DNA from: Siphonodentalium dalli | Lineage: Eukaryota > Mollusca > Scaphopoda > Gadilida > Siphonodentaliidae | Direction of reading: 5' to 3' | Length of the DNA stretch: 64,000 nucleotides | Assembly: GCA_032622095.1 (NCBI GenBank) | Contig: CP136063.1 | Location: 116,828,723-116,892,722, forward strand | In this document: in pieces, positions 13,738 through 26,235 of the stretch | How positions within the stretch are numbered: the first letter of the stretch is position 1 | Layout: every line of letters starts with the position of its first letter | Position numbers and translations under genes: made by a program | Notes under the pieces: model-generated | What the model was told of the DNA's origin: nothing | Databases searched by the model: none | The model's input: the letters and a program-made list of their open reading frames with translations, nothing else

Positions 13738-14611
13738 AGTGAATGGAATAACTCCAGGAAACTTGTTTGTCTGAAAGAGAGAAAGGACATTTGTTTACAG
13801 AAAGAACAAATTTGATTTGATTCTTTTCATGCCATTATAAATCCGCTTCAAAATCGTTTTTACACAACACAATAAGGTGATAAAAAGTTATCTCTAATGA
13901 TAATGAATGTGGATTCTTTCTGTGGTTAGTCTATTTTAACATGGCTTTGTTTGATTGATAAGTGTTTAACATATTTTAGTGCCATATCCGAACTCAGAGT
14001 GAAATTATTAAATTTCAATAGTAGTAATGTGGTCATATGTCTAACAAGAGTTGGCTTGGTTTTTTCCAATTTACTTGCAAGTTAATCTGTGTGGTTGCAG
14101 GAAAACATATCCATTTATATAAGATAAACTAATGTTCTTAGTAGGTACACATGTATTTTGCTATCTCTCTCTCATATATACGTGACATACATCACAATAA
14201 ACCCCAATTTCAAGCACAATATGAAATGCTTCAGTGTGATTGAACTCATACAAACCTGGGGGTTTTTTGTGAAACCTTGAATTTTAGATCTGGTTTAAAT
14301 CCCCAAATCAAGACCCTCTAGCCATGTCCCTAACAGGAGCAGGCATAATAAACACACCGCATAGGGGGGACAAAAGTACTTATTTCACAAAACATATGAG
14401 ACTGGGATTTGTTTATCTAGATTAAGTTGTTGTTGTTATATTTGAATTTGAAATAATATATCATCGGTAAGTTGGTTTAATGTACAATTTTACTATCAAT
14501 AGTTATCAACCTAGACATGAAATGGAGTATTCACCGATAATTGGATCACAAAACATGCTTTTGCGGTATATGCAACAATAATAATGAACAAAGTTATTTA
14601 GATGAAATTAC
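13738..14611. other. Non-coding stretch, presumed intron or flank
   Basis: No frame or motif is supported. I looked here for the next exon of the minus-strand gene and did not find one. Confidence 0.4.
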
Positions 14612-14719
14612 CGCAAGTGTTTCTGCATCTTGTCCACAATTTTTAGCAGAATGCCAAAGATGGTGATTAACAGAAGGAATCCATGCCAACAAGTCTCTAT
14701 TTGCTGCCTTCTTTCCTGC
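14612..14719 (-). CDS. Exon 8 of those placed: WIPSV..HLW block of the transposase-like core
   Basis: This 108-nt exon is 36 whole codons, phase 0 on both sides, with acceptor ATTTTAAAG and donor GTAATT. It encodes AGKKAANRDLLAWIPSVNHH followed by LWHSAKNCGQDAETLA. Family members continue with a W..(I/V)LHH..N.H.W block; I looked for it further left on this strand and did not find it, so the gene is cut short in my reading or continues beyond the window. Confidence 0.8.
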
Positions 14720-15113
14720 CTTTAAAATGAAATGAAGATAATGAAAAGTATGGTAATCCAACATGTAATACAATCTTCTAACAGTTAAATTCAATACATA
14801 AATTCACTCTTGATAATTATGTAATCCAGACTCTACCATGTAAAATAATAGAATTCATAAGACAGCATGTTCCATCTTGTTTTAAATCGTATGAATGTTA
14901 TTTTTCCACCAGCTGATTATATCTGAACAAATTTGGTTGTTTATTTGCAATCCAACATTTAAGTTGGAACATAGCCGAACATACATATATACAAAGTTAC
15001 AAACAATTTATACGTTAACAATTATCATATCATATTTCCGTAACAAGTTCACCATAATATAATAACAATACACCGAGAGTTAGGCAAGTTAGCATAGCTG
15101 CAGAAACAAGTAC

Positions 15114-15196
15114 CTTTGCAATCTTTTTGTTCAGATTCTTTCCTATATGACATGTGTCGAGTTGATGAATTATCCCTGAATATGTCTTATCCACCC
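15114..15196 (-). CDS. Exon 7 of those placed: HQLD..H motif of the transposase-like core
   Basis: This 83-nt exon has acceptor TTCTAACAG and donor GTACTT. Two leading bases complete an Arg codon with the A left by the preceding exon 11 kb away. It encodes VDKTYSGIIHQLDTCHIGKN then LNKKIAK. The family pattern here is H..DVWH..K..KK; the Trp is Cys in this copy. It leaves in phase 0. The exact phase fit across an 11-kb intron and the motif order make the assignment convincing despite the short length. Confidence 0.8.
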
Positions 15197-15842
15197 CTGT
15201 TAGAAGAAATTATATAAATTATTGAATACATTTAGAAATGTCTATGGTTATAAAAAGGTATGACCTGAGAATAATAGCAACCACCCCAGTGGGTGTTTAT
15301 ACCTAAATGCGTGTGAATTATGACGTCATATAATTTTTCTATATTTCTATACCAAGAGCGAAAATAGCGTGTATGCTTTTTTGTAAATTTCACACGTGAC
15401 TTCCGGGAGGTTACTGCGCAGACTCCAGCAGAAACTGATCGAAGAATAACGTTTTCTTCACTTCAACTTCAACACAATCGACTGTTAGTAACGGTACTGA
15501 GTTAGGAGAGCAGCGTGCTCCGAAGACAACCGCGACGGAGGAATTTACATACAAGTACAACAACAACGATTGCCGATGATCACTTTTTAATTGTCCTCAC
15601 TGAGTCATTCAGAGACTCAATCAAATAATAGATTAATCGAGGATTAATCACAGCCTTTCTAGTCTGATAACATGGCATTCGGTAAAATATTACCGTGGCA
15701 CAGTTTGTGATTAGCCATCTCGATTGTAAACAAATCTTCTACTCGAAATTTGTAAATTAAAAAAACAAATCAAATTTAAATGTGCATGTGCGATAATCAA
15801 TATCATCCATGACCCAACCCGGACACACATACCAAATCGCAT

Positions 15843-16214
15843 TCACATCCACTGAGAAACAACGAAGAAGCTAGACATTACACTTTTATTTAGAGCCGGC
15901 ATCGGCGTCGACAAACACTTTATATACACCGATTTCTCCACAACAAGGTCAAGGCCCCACATGGCACGAAATTGAAAAATCAACGATTGATTGATCTGTG
16001 TTTCATGTAATTTGCAACAATGAATGTTGTTTTGAGGATTGTATGGATTATTGTGTACCACAGATACACGAAGACTAGGCAATTCAATGTTAGGTGTATT
16101 CAATTTCATGACATCATGTGTAAACTGTGTTTGTGACATGATTATTGCACTTTTACTTTCGACAGGAGCTTGGAGGCATTGTTGAATTTGTTCTCTAATC
16201 ATCAAAGGTTGCAC
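15843..16214 (-). other. Unassigned 123-codon open frame
   Basis: This is one of the longer open frames outside the repeats (MQPLMIREQIQQCLQAPVES onward). No motif, signal peptide or membrane segment is evident, and no splice partner was found. It lies in the 11-kb intron of the minus-strand gene. It may be chance. Confidence 0.15.
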
Positions 16215-16303
16215 AGGTATTTGCTTATCATTAAATTAATCATTTGATTTAGGACTGAAAAAGAATTGTTTCTGTTTTCAAATTGAAAAGATCAATCGTA
16301 CTG

Positions 16304-16663
16304 CCCTGCTGGACAAAACAAGTGTCCATTGGCACCGCGGTGTGTTTGGCGTTCGGCGGCGGTGTCAGAGTTTGTAACTGCAGTTGAGCACCGCGGCCAA
16401 GCGGCAAGTACACCATGTCCGACCGTCAAGTACACATGTACACCATGGCCGAAAAGTAACTACAATGGGGCCGAATGGCATGTACACCGTGGTTAGATTT
16501 CTGGTTTATATTGTCTTTTTTCAGTTTAATGAATGCACACAGCGGCAACTACACCATGGTCGAATGGCAAATACACCGCGGCCCAACTGTAGTTAGCTGG
16601 TGGAGCCGCTGTGCAGTTGAATTTCAGCCGCAGTGGCAATGCTAAGCACACCGTGGTTAAGTG
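16304..16663 (+). mobile_element. CCCTGCTGGACAAAACAAG element, right-truncated copy
   Basis: It shares its start (CCCTGCTGGACAAAACAAGT) and interior (CACCGCGGTG, GTTTGTAACTGCAGTTGAGC) with the complete copy at 19657-20055. It stops at TTAAGTG before the inverted end, and no TA flanks are present. Confidence 0.75.
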
Positions 16664-17239
16664 ACGTCATAAGCCATACATAGAAATCGTTCAAATGTAT
16701 TTTTAGCTTCGAATCATTCAGTCTCAGACAGATAGTGCATTTGACACTTCACATCGTGTGACGTCAAAAAACTTAAACTGCCAATCATCGTGGCACGAGG
16801 GATCACCTTTTGATGAATGCCGACAATGAATGTTGGTTTTGGAGAATTCATTTGATATTTTGCTACAACATTCAAGCTGTTTCTTTATTCTTGTACGCTC
16901 TCCGTATTTGGCTAGGCGCGCAATTGATCGCTCACTGGTTTTCAATTTTAGCCGCGCGATGGTGCGCAAGAGCGATCGCGCGCCTCAAAAATTAAAGTCT
17001 GATCTTTCTGTTGATTCCAACGTTAACACTATTACTTAATATTTTTACCACTTTAGAGGGCGTTCTTTATTAGATGAACATTATTTTACCCACACGTCAT
17101 GATTCCATGATTTTAAGGTGAAGTTGAACAGAAGCGAGCGCTAAGCTTTGTTTTCATTAAAGCATGCTCACACCAGGACGGTGTGGTAATAATAGTAATA
17201 GCATGATTTTGTCGGGCACCTTGGTTTCTTTACAGCCCT

Positions 17240-17640
17240 CCAGGAATGATTAACTTCGTCTCGGGTCTATAAATACCGCTATACTTAAAGTAATTGACCA
17301 CCAGCAACGTGGTGTCACCCCGTTAATACTGCGGTACTATACCGCGGTATCCTCCAATACCGCGGTACTGATACCGCTTGTTAACGTATGCAGGAGTAAA
17401 TACCTGCCCTCAAAGTGTTCCATGAAAATCACTGCGGTATTCAAAAAAATTAATGCGGTGCCCGCTAAAAGACCGCGGTATCATCGCCCAATACCGTAAT
17501 TCCACTGCCATGACCGCCTCGATACAGCTACCGTTTATTACCGGTATCACCGTGGTCATGACCGGGGTATCACCCCGTTTTTCTGGTCAATTACTTTGAG
17601 AATAGCGGTAGGCCCTCGGGCTGTTAATCATTCCTGTCGG
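17240..17640. mobile_element. Foldback element with CCGCGGTAT palindromes
   Basis: Arms CAGGAATGATTAAC and GTTAATCATTCCTG pair, then inner arms TACCGCTATACTTAAAGTAA/TTACTTTGAGAATAGCGGTA and GGTGTCACCCCG/CGGGGTATCACC. The centre holds scattered ACCGCGGTA and ACCGTGGTCA motifs. A related fragment (AAGTAATTGACCCCC, GGTGTCACCCC) lies at 18640-18690. A two-base TC flank on both sides may be the target duplication, but this is weak. Confidence 0.7.
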
Positions 17641-18560
17641 GTCCAGGTGCTACCACGGCCGAGTACTAGTAACTTTATAACCCTGTGGCGACTGCAGTAG
17701 CGTTCTTTAATGTGCACACACCAAGGCGGAATACATGAGAAGTCGGCCCAGAAGTCGGCCCCGTACGAAGTCGGCCCAGCTATTAACATCAGTTAGTGAC
17801 ATGTTTACTCAATTGAGTAACATATATCAGGTGTCACGGAAACCTTGTTCAACACTACATTGTATATGACTTAGTGTTGATCTTTATCGGCGTTTCGCTG
17901 ACTGCTTCCATGTGGAAATCCCTCTGGCGCGACGCCCATTATAATTATGACAGGACATTGTTTAGGTCTATAGATTAATTGGCTGACTAAGTTTGAAGGT
18001 TCGTATCTGGTCTAATACCATGTCTTGTATATATGGCTATTTTTCCGGTACAGATTTAAATTTCCGTTTAACGAACCCTATCGACATATCTGCGTAAAGC
18101 CATGACAGTGCGCGATAAGAAAATGGATTGCCAGGAGGTGATATAATCCTCCTTGACACCATGTGACCAAAACATGGTCACATAAAATGGAATGCTACGA
18201 GGTGATGTAATCCCTTATGACACCGTGTGGCGAAATGTCAATCTCATCTTATTGTGCCACAGGCATTAACAAGCAGTAAAATAATAATGGGGCCGACTTT
18301 TCTTGACCAATCTTTAATTTACCCGGGCCCGACTTCTCTTGTGGCCGACCTTGTTTTGGGCTGACTTCTCCAGATACCCCGAGGCATGTACACAGGTTAG
18401 CCATTAATGTCTGCACCCCCAATCAGACAGCATTCTGCAGAACAACAAAATACCTGGATAGATGTTGTAATGGGGGAAGTCTGTATTTTTGCATTCGGAT
18501 CTTTATTCAGTGATCTCAAACTTGGTATCTGACCGAGTTTCTGATTTTTGTCAGAATACC

Positions 18561-18632
18561 CTGACCAGGTTGCGATCCCTGGCCCGCTAGCACGAGAGAC
18601 CAGTACACTACAGTACCTCTCGGCTATCGACT
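18561..18632 (-). repeat. tRNA-derived SINE head
   Basis: On the minus strand TAGCCGAGAGGTA resembles a pol III A box and GGGATCGCAACCTGG a B box, about 35 bases apart, with GTCTCTCGTGCTAGCGGGCC between. No poly-A or body is clear. Confidence 0.45.
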
Positions 18633-19040
18633 TCCCTAGATTTAAGTAATTGACCCCCTCTATAGTGGTGTCACCCCATGTAATACTGCTGTATTATATA
18701 AGAAATGAACGGCGGGTTCAATGTGGTCATCGGATTTTTACCGCAAGAAAAATTCAGCAAACTGCATGAACCCCGAAGTAGTAAAGCCAAAAAAATATAT
18801 ACCTGTGTTTCCGGTGACCCGCCCACCCCTATTTCGGAGCTCCTGACGGTTTTCATTTTATTCATTTTGCAAAATTCCAACGCATCCCGTTTTATTAGCT
18901 CAACTTACAACTTTGTAAGTTTGAGCTATTGCCATGGGTTGGCGTCCGTCATCCGTGTGTCTGTGTGTCCGTCAACAATTTACTTTGTCGCGGGATACAG
19001 GTTGTGCCTTTAGTCTGATCTCTTTGAAATTTGTCATGAA

Positions 19041-19630
19041 CAGGGTCCGCGCTGGAACGAAATTTACATTTGCCAAATAATTTGCCAAATGAAAATATTT
19101 TTTGCCAAATTCTTTTAGAATTTGCCAAATATTATTCCCAATAGCATCATTTTCTTGACTGAGTCTTATGTTTCGACACTCACTGTTTGATATCGATAAA
19201 AAAGCAGTTAGTTAATGATTATGATCTCATCTATTACGGTTTATCATACAACAATAAACCGATTACCGAACAATACAATAGTAGAAGCGTTGCTTGATCA
19301 AAAGCGAACATCATATGAAGATTAGCTATGTAAGCACCACCATCACACTAAATAGAGGTAATCCCTCCACCCGTCGATACTAATGATATCAGATTAACTG
19401 CATCTTAATGGAGGTGTTAACTTTTGCGAAACCATATAAAACACAACTAATATAATTCCATTGTAATAATTTCCGAAAATGAATGGTATTGATTGACCGA
19501 TATTTTTTAACTTCATTAATAAGGAATTAAAAAGTGACTTGCCAAAACTTTTGCCAAATGAAAATATTTTTTGCCAACTGTGAATTATTTTTGCCATTGG
19601 CAAATTTGGCAAGTGGCAGAGCGAACCCTG
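19041..19630. mobile_element. hAT-like non-autonomous element
   Basis: Ends are CAGGGTCCGCGCTG and, inverted, CAGGGTTCGCTCTG. An exact 8-bp duplication GTCATGAA flanks it at 19033-19040 and 19631-19638 and is a single copy in uninterrupted family B monomers. Subterminal TTTGCCAAAT repeats lie at both ends. An 8-bp duplication with CAGGG ends is the hAT hallmark. No transposase is encoded. Confidence 0.88.
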
Positions 19631-19656
19631 GTCATGAATGTTGACATTGACATGTA

Positions 19657-20055
19657 CCCTGCTGGACAAAACAAGTGTCCATTGGCACCACGGTGTATTT
19701 GCCATTCGGGTGCAGTGTCAGAGTTTGTAACTGCAGTTGAGCGCCGCGGCCGAGCGGCAAGTACATGTACACCGCGGGCCGAACGACAAGTACACATGTA
19801 CACCATGGCCAAAAAGCAACTACAACGGGGCCGAATGGTATGTACACCGTGGTTAGATTTCTGGTTTGTATTGTCTTTTTTCAGTTTGATGAATGTACAC
19901 AGCGGCAACTACATTTGTACACCATGGCCGAATGGCAAATAAACCAATGCCCAACTGTAGTTAGCCAGTGGAGCCGCGGTGTAGTTGCATTTCGGCCGCG
20001 GGTGGCAATGCTAAGCGCACCGTGGTTAAGTGGACACTTGTTTTTCCCAGCAGGG
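19657..20055. mobile_element. TA-target element with CCGCGG/CCATGG palindromes, complete copy
   Basis: Ends CCCTGCTGGACAAAACAAGT and GGACACTTGTTTTTCCCAGC/AGGG are inverted, with TA on both sides. The flanks GACATG-TA-GATGGG rejoin into a normal family B monomer. Inside are repeated ACACCATGGCC, ACACCGCGG and ACACCGTGG motifs. TA duplication suggests a Tc1/mariner-like or similar mover. Confidence 0.88.
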
Positions 20056-23000
20056 TAGATGGGAACGAATCATTTTGGGGTCTTTCGATCGAAAAACATC
20101 TTGGCGGCCATCTTGGATTTCAAGGTTGTGCCTTTAGTCTGATCTTCATGAAATTTGTCATGGATGTTAATATTGACATGTAGATGGGAACGAGTCATTT
20201 TTGGGTTGTTCGGCCAAAAAAACATGGCCGCCAGCAGCCATCTTGGATGTTACTCTTTGCATGACTAAATCCTTTGGCACGAGCTACAGATCGTAGCTTT
20301 GGTCGGATCTTCATGAAATTTGTCAAGGATGTTAACAATGACATGTAGATGGGAACGAGTCCTTTTGGCGTCATTCGGCCAAAAAAAATGGCGGCCAGCA
20401 GCCATCTTGGATTTTACTCTTTGCATGACTAAATCCTTTGGCGCGGGCTACAGGTCGTACCTTTGGTCTGATCTTTATGAAATTTGTCATAAATGTTGAC
20501 ATTGACATGTAGATGGGAACGAGTCATTTTGGGGTCATTCGCCAAAAAACATCGCCGCTGGTGGCCATCTTGGATTTCAAAATTAAATCCATTGGCGCGT
20601 TCTACAGGTCGTACTGTTTGTCTGATCATCATGAAATTTGTCATGGATGTTAATATTGACTTAACATTGACATGTAGATGGGAACGAGTCATTTTGGGGT
20701 TGTTCGACCAAAAAACATGGCCGCCAGCAGCCATCTTGGATTTTACTCTTTGCATGACTAAATTCTTTGGTGCAGGCTACAGGTTGTAGCTTTAGTTGGA
20801 TCTTCATGAAATTTGTCATGGGTGTTAACAATGACATGCAGATGGGAACGAGTCATTTTGGGGTCATTCGGCCAAAAAACATGGCCGCCAGCAGCCATCT
20901 TGGGTTTTACTCTTTGCATGACTAAATCCTTTGGCACAGGCTACAGGTACTAACTTTGGTCAGATTATTATGAAATTTGTCATGAATGTTGACATTGACA
21001 TGTAGATGGGAATGAGTCATTTTGGGGTAATTTGGCCAAAAAACATGGCGGCTGGCAGCCATCTTTGATTTCAAAATTAAATAGATTGGCGCGGTCTACA
21101 GGTCGTACTGTTCGTCTGATTATCATGAAATTTGTCATAGATGTTAATATTGACATGTGGATGGCAACGAGTTATTTTGGGGTCGTTAGGCCAAAAAATA
21201 TGGCCACCAGTAGCCATCTTGGATTTTACTCTTTGCATGACTAAATCCTTCGGCGCGGGCTACAGGTCGTAGCTTTGGTCGGATCTTCATGAAATTTGTC
21301 ATGGCTGTTGACCTTGACATGTAAATGGGAACGAGTCCTTTTGGGGTAATTCGGTCAAAAGACATGGCCGCCAGCAGCCATCTTGGATTTTACTCTTTGC
21401 ATGACTAAATCCTTTGGCACAGGCTACAGGTCCAAACTTTGGTCAGATTATTATGAAATTTGTCATGAATGTTGACATTGCATGTAGATGGGAATGAGTC
21501 ATTTTGGGGTAATTTGGCCAAAAAACATGGCCGCTGGCAGCCATCTTTGATTTCAAAATTAAATCGATTGGCGCGGTCTTCATGTCGTACTGTTCGTCTG
21601 ATTATCATGAAATTTGTCATGGATGTTAATAATGACAGGCTGATGGGAATGAGTCATTTTGGGGTAGTTCGACCAAAAAACATGGCCGTCATGAGCATCT
21701 TGGATTTTACTCTTTTCATGACTAAATCCTTCGGCACAGGCCCTAGGTCGTACCTTTGGTCAGATCATTATGATATTTGTCATGGCTATTGACATGTACA
21801 ATGTAGATGGGAACGAGTCATTTTGGGGTCGTTTGACCAAAAAACATGGCCGTCAGTGGTCATCTTGGATTTCAAAATTCAATCCATTAGCACGGGCCAC
21901 AGGTCATATCTTTTGTCGGATCATTATTAGCTCAACTTACTTTGTAAGTTTGAGCTATTGCCATGGTTTGGCGTCCGTCGTCCGTGTGTGCGTGTGTCCC
22001 TCAACAATTTCCTTTGGCGCGGGCTACAGGTTGTACCTTTGGTCTGATCTTTATGAAATTTGTCACGAATGTTGACCTTGACATGTAGATGGGAACGATT
22101 GGCCGCTGGTGGCCATCTTGGATTTCAAAATTCAATCCATTGGCGCGGGCTACAGGTCGTGCTGTTCGTCTTATCATGAAATTTGTCATGGATGTTAATA
22201 TTGACATGTAGATGGGAACGAGTGATTTTGGGGTCGTTCAGCCAAAAATCATGGCCGCCAGCAGCCATCTTGGATTTTACTCTTTGCATGACTAAATTCT
22301 TTGTCGCGGGCTACAGGTTGTAGCTTTGGTCAGAACTTCATGAAATTTGTCATGGATGTTAACAATGACATGTAGATGGGAACGAGTGATTTTGGGGTCG
22401 TTCGGCCAAAAAACGTGGATTTTACTCTTTGCATGACTAAATCCTTTGGCGTGGGCTACAGGTCGTACCTTTGGTCTGATCTTTATTAAATTTGTCATGA
22501 ATGTTGATATTGACATGTAGATGGGAACGAGTCATTTTGGGGTCATCTGGCCAAAAAACATGGCTGCTGGCGGCTATCTTGGATTTCAAAATTCAATCCA
22601 ATGGCGCGGGCTACAGGTCGTACTGTTCGTCTGATAATCATGAAATTTGTCATGGATGTTAATATTGACATGTACAAATGTAGATGGCAACGAGTGATTT
22701 TGGGGTCGTTCAGCCAAAACACATGGCCGCCAGCAGCCATCTTGGATTTTACTCTTTGCATGACTAAATTCTTTGTCTCAGGCTACAGGTTGTAGCTTTG
22801 GTCAGAACTTCATGAAATTTGTCATGGATGTTAACAATGACATGTAGATGGGAACGAGTGATTTTGGGGTCGTTCGGTCAAAAAACATGGCCGTCAGCAG
22901 CCATCTTGGATTTTACTCTTTGCATGACTAAATCCTTGGGCGCGGGCTACAGGTCGTACCTTTGGTCTGATCTTTATGAAATTTGTTATGAATGTTGATA

Positions 23001-24394
23001 TTGACATGTAGATGGGAATGAGTCATTTTGGGGTCATACGACCAAAAAACACGGCCACTGCTGCCATCTTGGATTTCAAAATTCAATCCATTGGCACGGG
23101 CTACAGGTCGTACTGTTCGTCTGATCATCATGATATTTATCATGGATGTTAATATTAACATGTAGATGGGAACGAGTGTTTTTGGGGTCATTTGTCTAAA
23201 AAACATGTCCGCCAGCAGCCATATTGGATTTTACTCTTTGCATGACTAAATCCTTTGGTGGCGGGCTACAGGTCGTAGCTTTGGTCGGAACTTCATGAAA
23301 TTTGTCATGGATGTTAACAATGACATGTATATGGGAAACGAGTTATTTTGGGGTCGTTCAGCCGAAAAACATGGCCGCCAGCAGCCATCTTGGATTTTAC
23401 TCTTTGCATGACTAAATCCATTGGCACAGGCTACAGGTCGTACCTTTGATCAGATCATTATGAGATTTGTAAAGGCTGTAGATGGGAACAGTTCATTTTG
23501 GGGTAGTTCGGAAAAAAACATGGCTGCCATTGGCCATTTTAGAATTTACTCTTTGCATCAATAAATCCTTTGGCACACCATAATCACCACATCCCTGATC
23601 CGATCATTATGAAACCTGTCATGAATGTTGATATTGACATGTACATCGAGTCTTACTTAGACATTTCAATTAGCACCTTTCCTATTACTCCATTTTCTGT
23701 CAACCATTAAATCATTCCCCTACTAAGTTGAGCTACAGTGTCATTGACACTTTCATTACATTTGTCATGGATGTTAAAATTGACATGTAGATGGGAAACG
23801 AGTAATTTTGGGGTTGTTCGGCCAAAAACATGGCCGCCAGCAGCCATCTTGGATTATACTCTTTGCATGACTAAATTCTTTGTCAAGGGCTACAAGTCGA
23901 ATCTTTGGTCCAATCATCATGAGATTTGTCATGGATGTTAACAATTACATGTAGATGGGAAAAGATTCATTTTAAATTCAACCAAAAAACCAGCCATCTT
24001 GTATTTTACTCTTTACACAACTAAATCCTTTGACACGGGCTACATGTCGAATCTTTTGTCGGATCATCATGAAATTTGTGAGGGATGTTAACAATGACAT
24101 GTAAATAGGAAGGAGTCTTTTTTGGGTCATTTGCCAAAAAACATGGCTGCCGTGGCCATCTTTGATTTTAATCTTTGCATAACTAGGCCTTTCAACTTTC
24201 CACATTCCTAATCGCTCCATTAACTGTAACACATGAAATTATTCCCTTTCCACGTTAGCTACAGTGCCATTGACACTTTGATAATTACATTTCAGTCAAT
24301 TCACATTTTCAGCTGCATATACATGTATATGTAAACCAATTTCATCATTAAAGAAATTGCAAATTCATCGTTGATTCCATCATCTCAATATTTC

Positions 24395-24800
24395 ATTAAA
24401 GTGAGACTTTATGTTCACACATTGATTCATTCAGGCAACATTTTCTCCATTTCTACACTGTTCATTGCATTGATCGTCTTCAAGTTCAATGGGGATAATC
24501 TATAATTCTATATGTATATCATCGTTAACTATTAAAGTGACATTTCTCTTCCACCCAATCGATATTGCATTAAAATGACGCTTCATATTCATTACACTTC
24601 ATTCAATAATTTCTGTTTCTACATCACTATTGCATTGATTGCCTTCAGGTAAGCTAAGCTATGTCCGACTCAAATATTAAAGTGACGCATCATATTCACT
24701 ACACTTCATTCAATAATTTCTTTTTCTACATAGTTTACATGTATTGCATTGATTGCCTGCAGCTAAGGTAATCTATGTCCGACTCAAATAATACAAATAT
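24395..24800 (+). repeat. Imperfect tandem ~110-140 bp repeat
   Basis: ATTAAAGTGACGC..CATATTCA, TACACTTCATTCAATAATTT, TGCATTGATTGCCT and CTATGTCCGACTCAAATA recur two to four times with drift. Confidence 0.65.
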
Positions 24801-24866
24801 TAAAGGCATTCCATCCATTAATTCTAAGGAAACTTCTGCTGTGATATATATATGTATATATGCATA

Positions 24867-25403
24867 CAGGGTACTACATGTGCTACACCACTCGGAATAA
24901 ATGTCTGTCATCACACTAAAATACCATGTTATAACTTGAATTGATATATTCGTAATCGTATATAGTCACCAATAGCTGGGTTACTACCGTAGTACCTGAC
25001 ATTGCCCATCTAGCGAACTATTCAAACCCAACAGGCCTGGTTGATTTCGCTGTGGGATGATGGTTCACTTCCATCCTCAAGCTAATTATGCCATTTCATG
25101 GCATAATTTTGTTCTGACGTGCAGGGGTAGATATGCTTGAGGCCCCACCACAGTTCAATTCACACCAGGTTCTCAGCTATTATTATCTTATGTTCGAACT
25201 TTACTCATGTTTGGACTGATCATAACCATGATTTTAATGCTGGGTTTGAATAGTTCACTATATGGGCAATGTCCGTTACTACGGTGATAACCCGGCTATT
25301 GGTGACTATATACGATTACGAATATATCAATCCAAGTTCTAGCATGGTATTTGTGTGACGACACAGACATTTCTCCGAGTGGTGTAGCACATGAAGTACC
25401 CTG
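24867..25403. mobile_element. MITE with ~165-bp terminal inverted repeats and TA flanks
   Basis: Left arm CAGGGTACTACATGTGCTAC and right arm GTAGCACATGAAGTACCCTG pair and continue inward through GATATATTCGTAATCGTATA, AGTCACCAATAGC and ACTATTCAAACCCA with few mismatches. TA flanks both ends. The 200-base loop contains the small hairpin ATTATGCCA/TGGCATAAT. It is non-coding. Confidence 0.85.
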
Positions 25404-26235
25404 TACGGAACATCCTATAATTATTGTAACATTGAACTTAATGATCAACTTGGTGGTTGCTCCATTACGTGTCACGTACGATCATATTACCTCTCTATCA
25501 TCTAGTAAGCATATATACAAACCAGGGGTAATTTTTTTCAGAAATGTATTACCTATATATGCACATTATTTCGTAACTATATAAATATAAATGTATGGAG
25601 ATGATCCCAAATAAAAATAATTTATGAAACCTTAACCCAGTTCACCCATGCATTTTCGGACTAGAGTTAATAGGAAATAAGTATTTGAGTTGTATACTCT
25701 TGAGTGCCCAATAGTCATACATGTATATTTTTTTTCCCTGATGAAATTACCATCTGTACAATCCTTATTTGGCCCTGTACGTTTGTTAATTTTCACAATG
25801 TCTTATATGTGAACCTGCCTAATTATTTTTTTATTCAATTTTCAACACTCACTGCTCAAAATGGAAGTACATGTATATACTGCAGTTAATGGATAAATAT
25901 ATATCCTTATATTCACCAGGGTCTATCTAACATTTATAATAAATTATATACTAGCATAGCAGATATAAGGTACCGGTACTTTCAAAAGGATGCATCGGCG
26001 CACCCTGCACTATTATTCCAACCCTGTATTGTCGTCAAAATTTTGGAAATTTTCCACCCTCTAGTATTATGCGCTCAAGAGTAAAGGGTTTCAGTAATTA
26101 GCATTACTCTTGAGAATAATGCTCTCATCACAAAAATATTACTCCTGGATGCGAGACATGCCAACATTTGAATCACTTTTGCAAAAGGATTTAGGTGTGT
26201 ACACATATCAATTACAATGACAGGGTTTAACTTAC

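Larger units (their letters stand above)
18896..24290 (+). repeat. Family B array: ~160-bp monomers in three-part units, HINE/pearl-like
   Basis: The head hairpin AGCTCAACTTAC/GTAAGTTTGAGCT occurs at 18896 and again at 21928, each followed by a GTCCGTC/GTGTGTCCGTC tract. Monomers of about 160-170 bp follow (ATGAAATTTGTCATG, GACATGTAGATGGGAACGAG, TTTTGGGGTC, AACATGGCCGCC, CATCTTGGATTT). Three variants alternate; the one with GTCGTACTGTTCGTCTGAT recurs at about 20609, 21104, 21585, 22157, 22617 and 23107. Tails with AGTGTCATTGACACT lie near 23737 and 24267. It is split by the insertions at 19041 and 19657. Open frames here are by-products of the repeat. Confidence 0.85.

Noticed and set aside
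20429-23206. Many open frames of 60-108 codons on both strands
   Set aside because: All follow the ~160-bp family B monomers and repeat with them.
26075-26235. Extension of the transposase-like exon to the stop at 26075
   Set aside because: Family similarity stops at a consensus GTAAGT donor, and the next motif is found in phase at 15196-15114.
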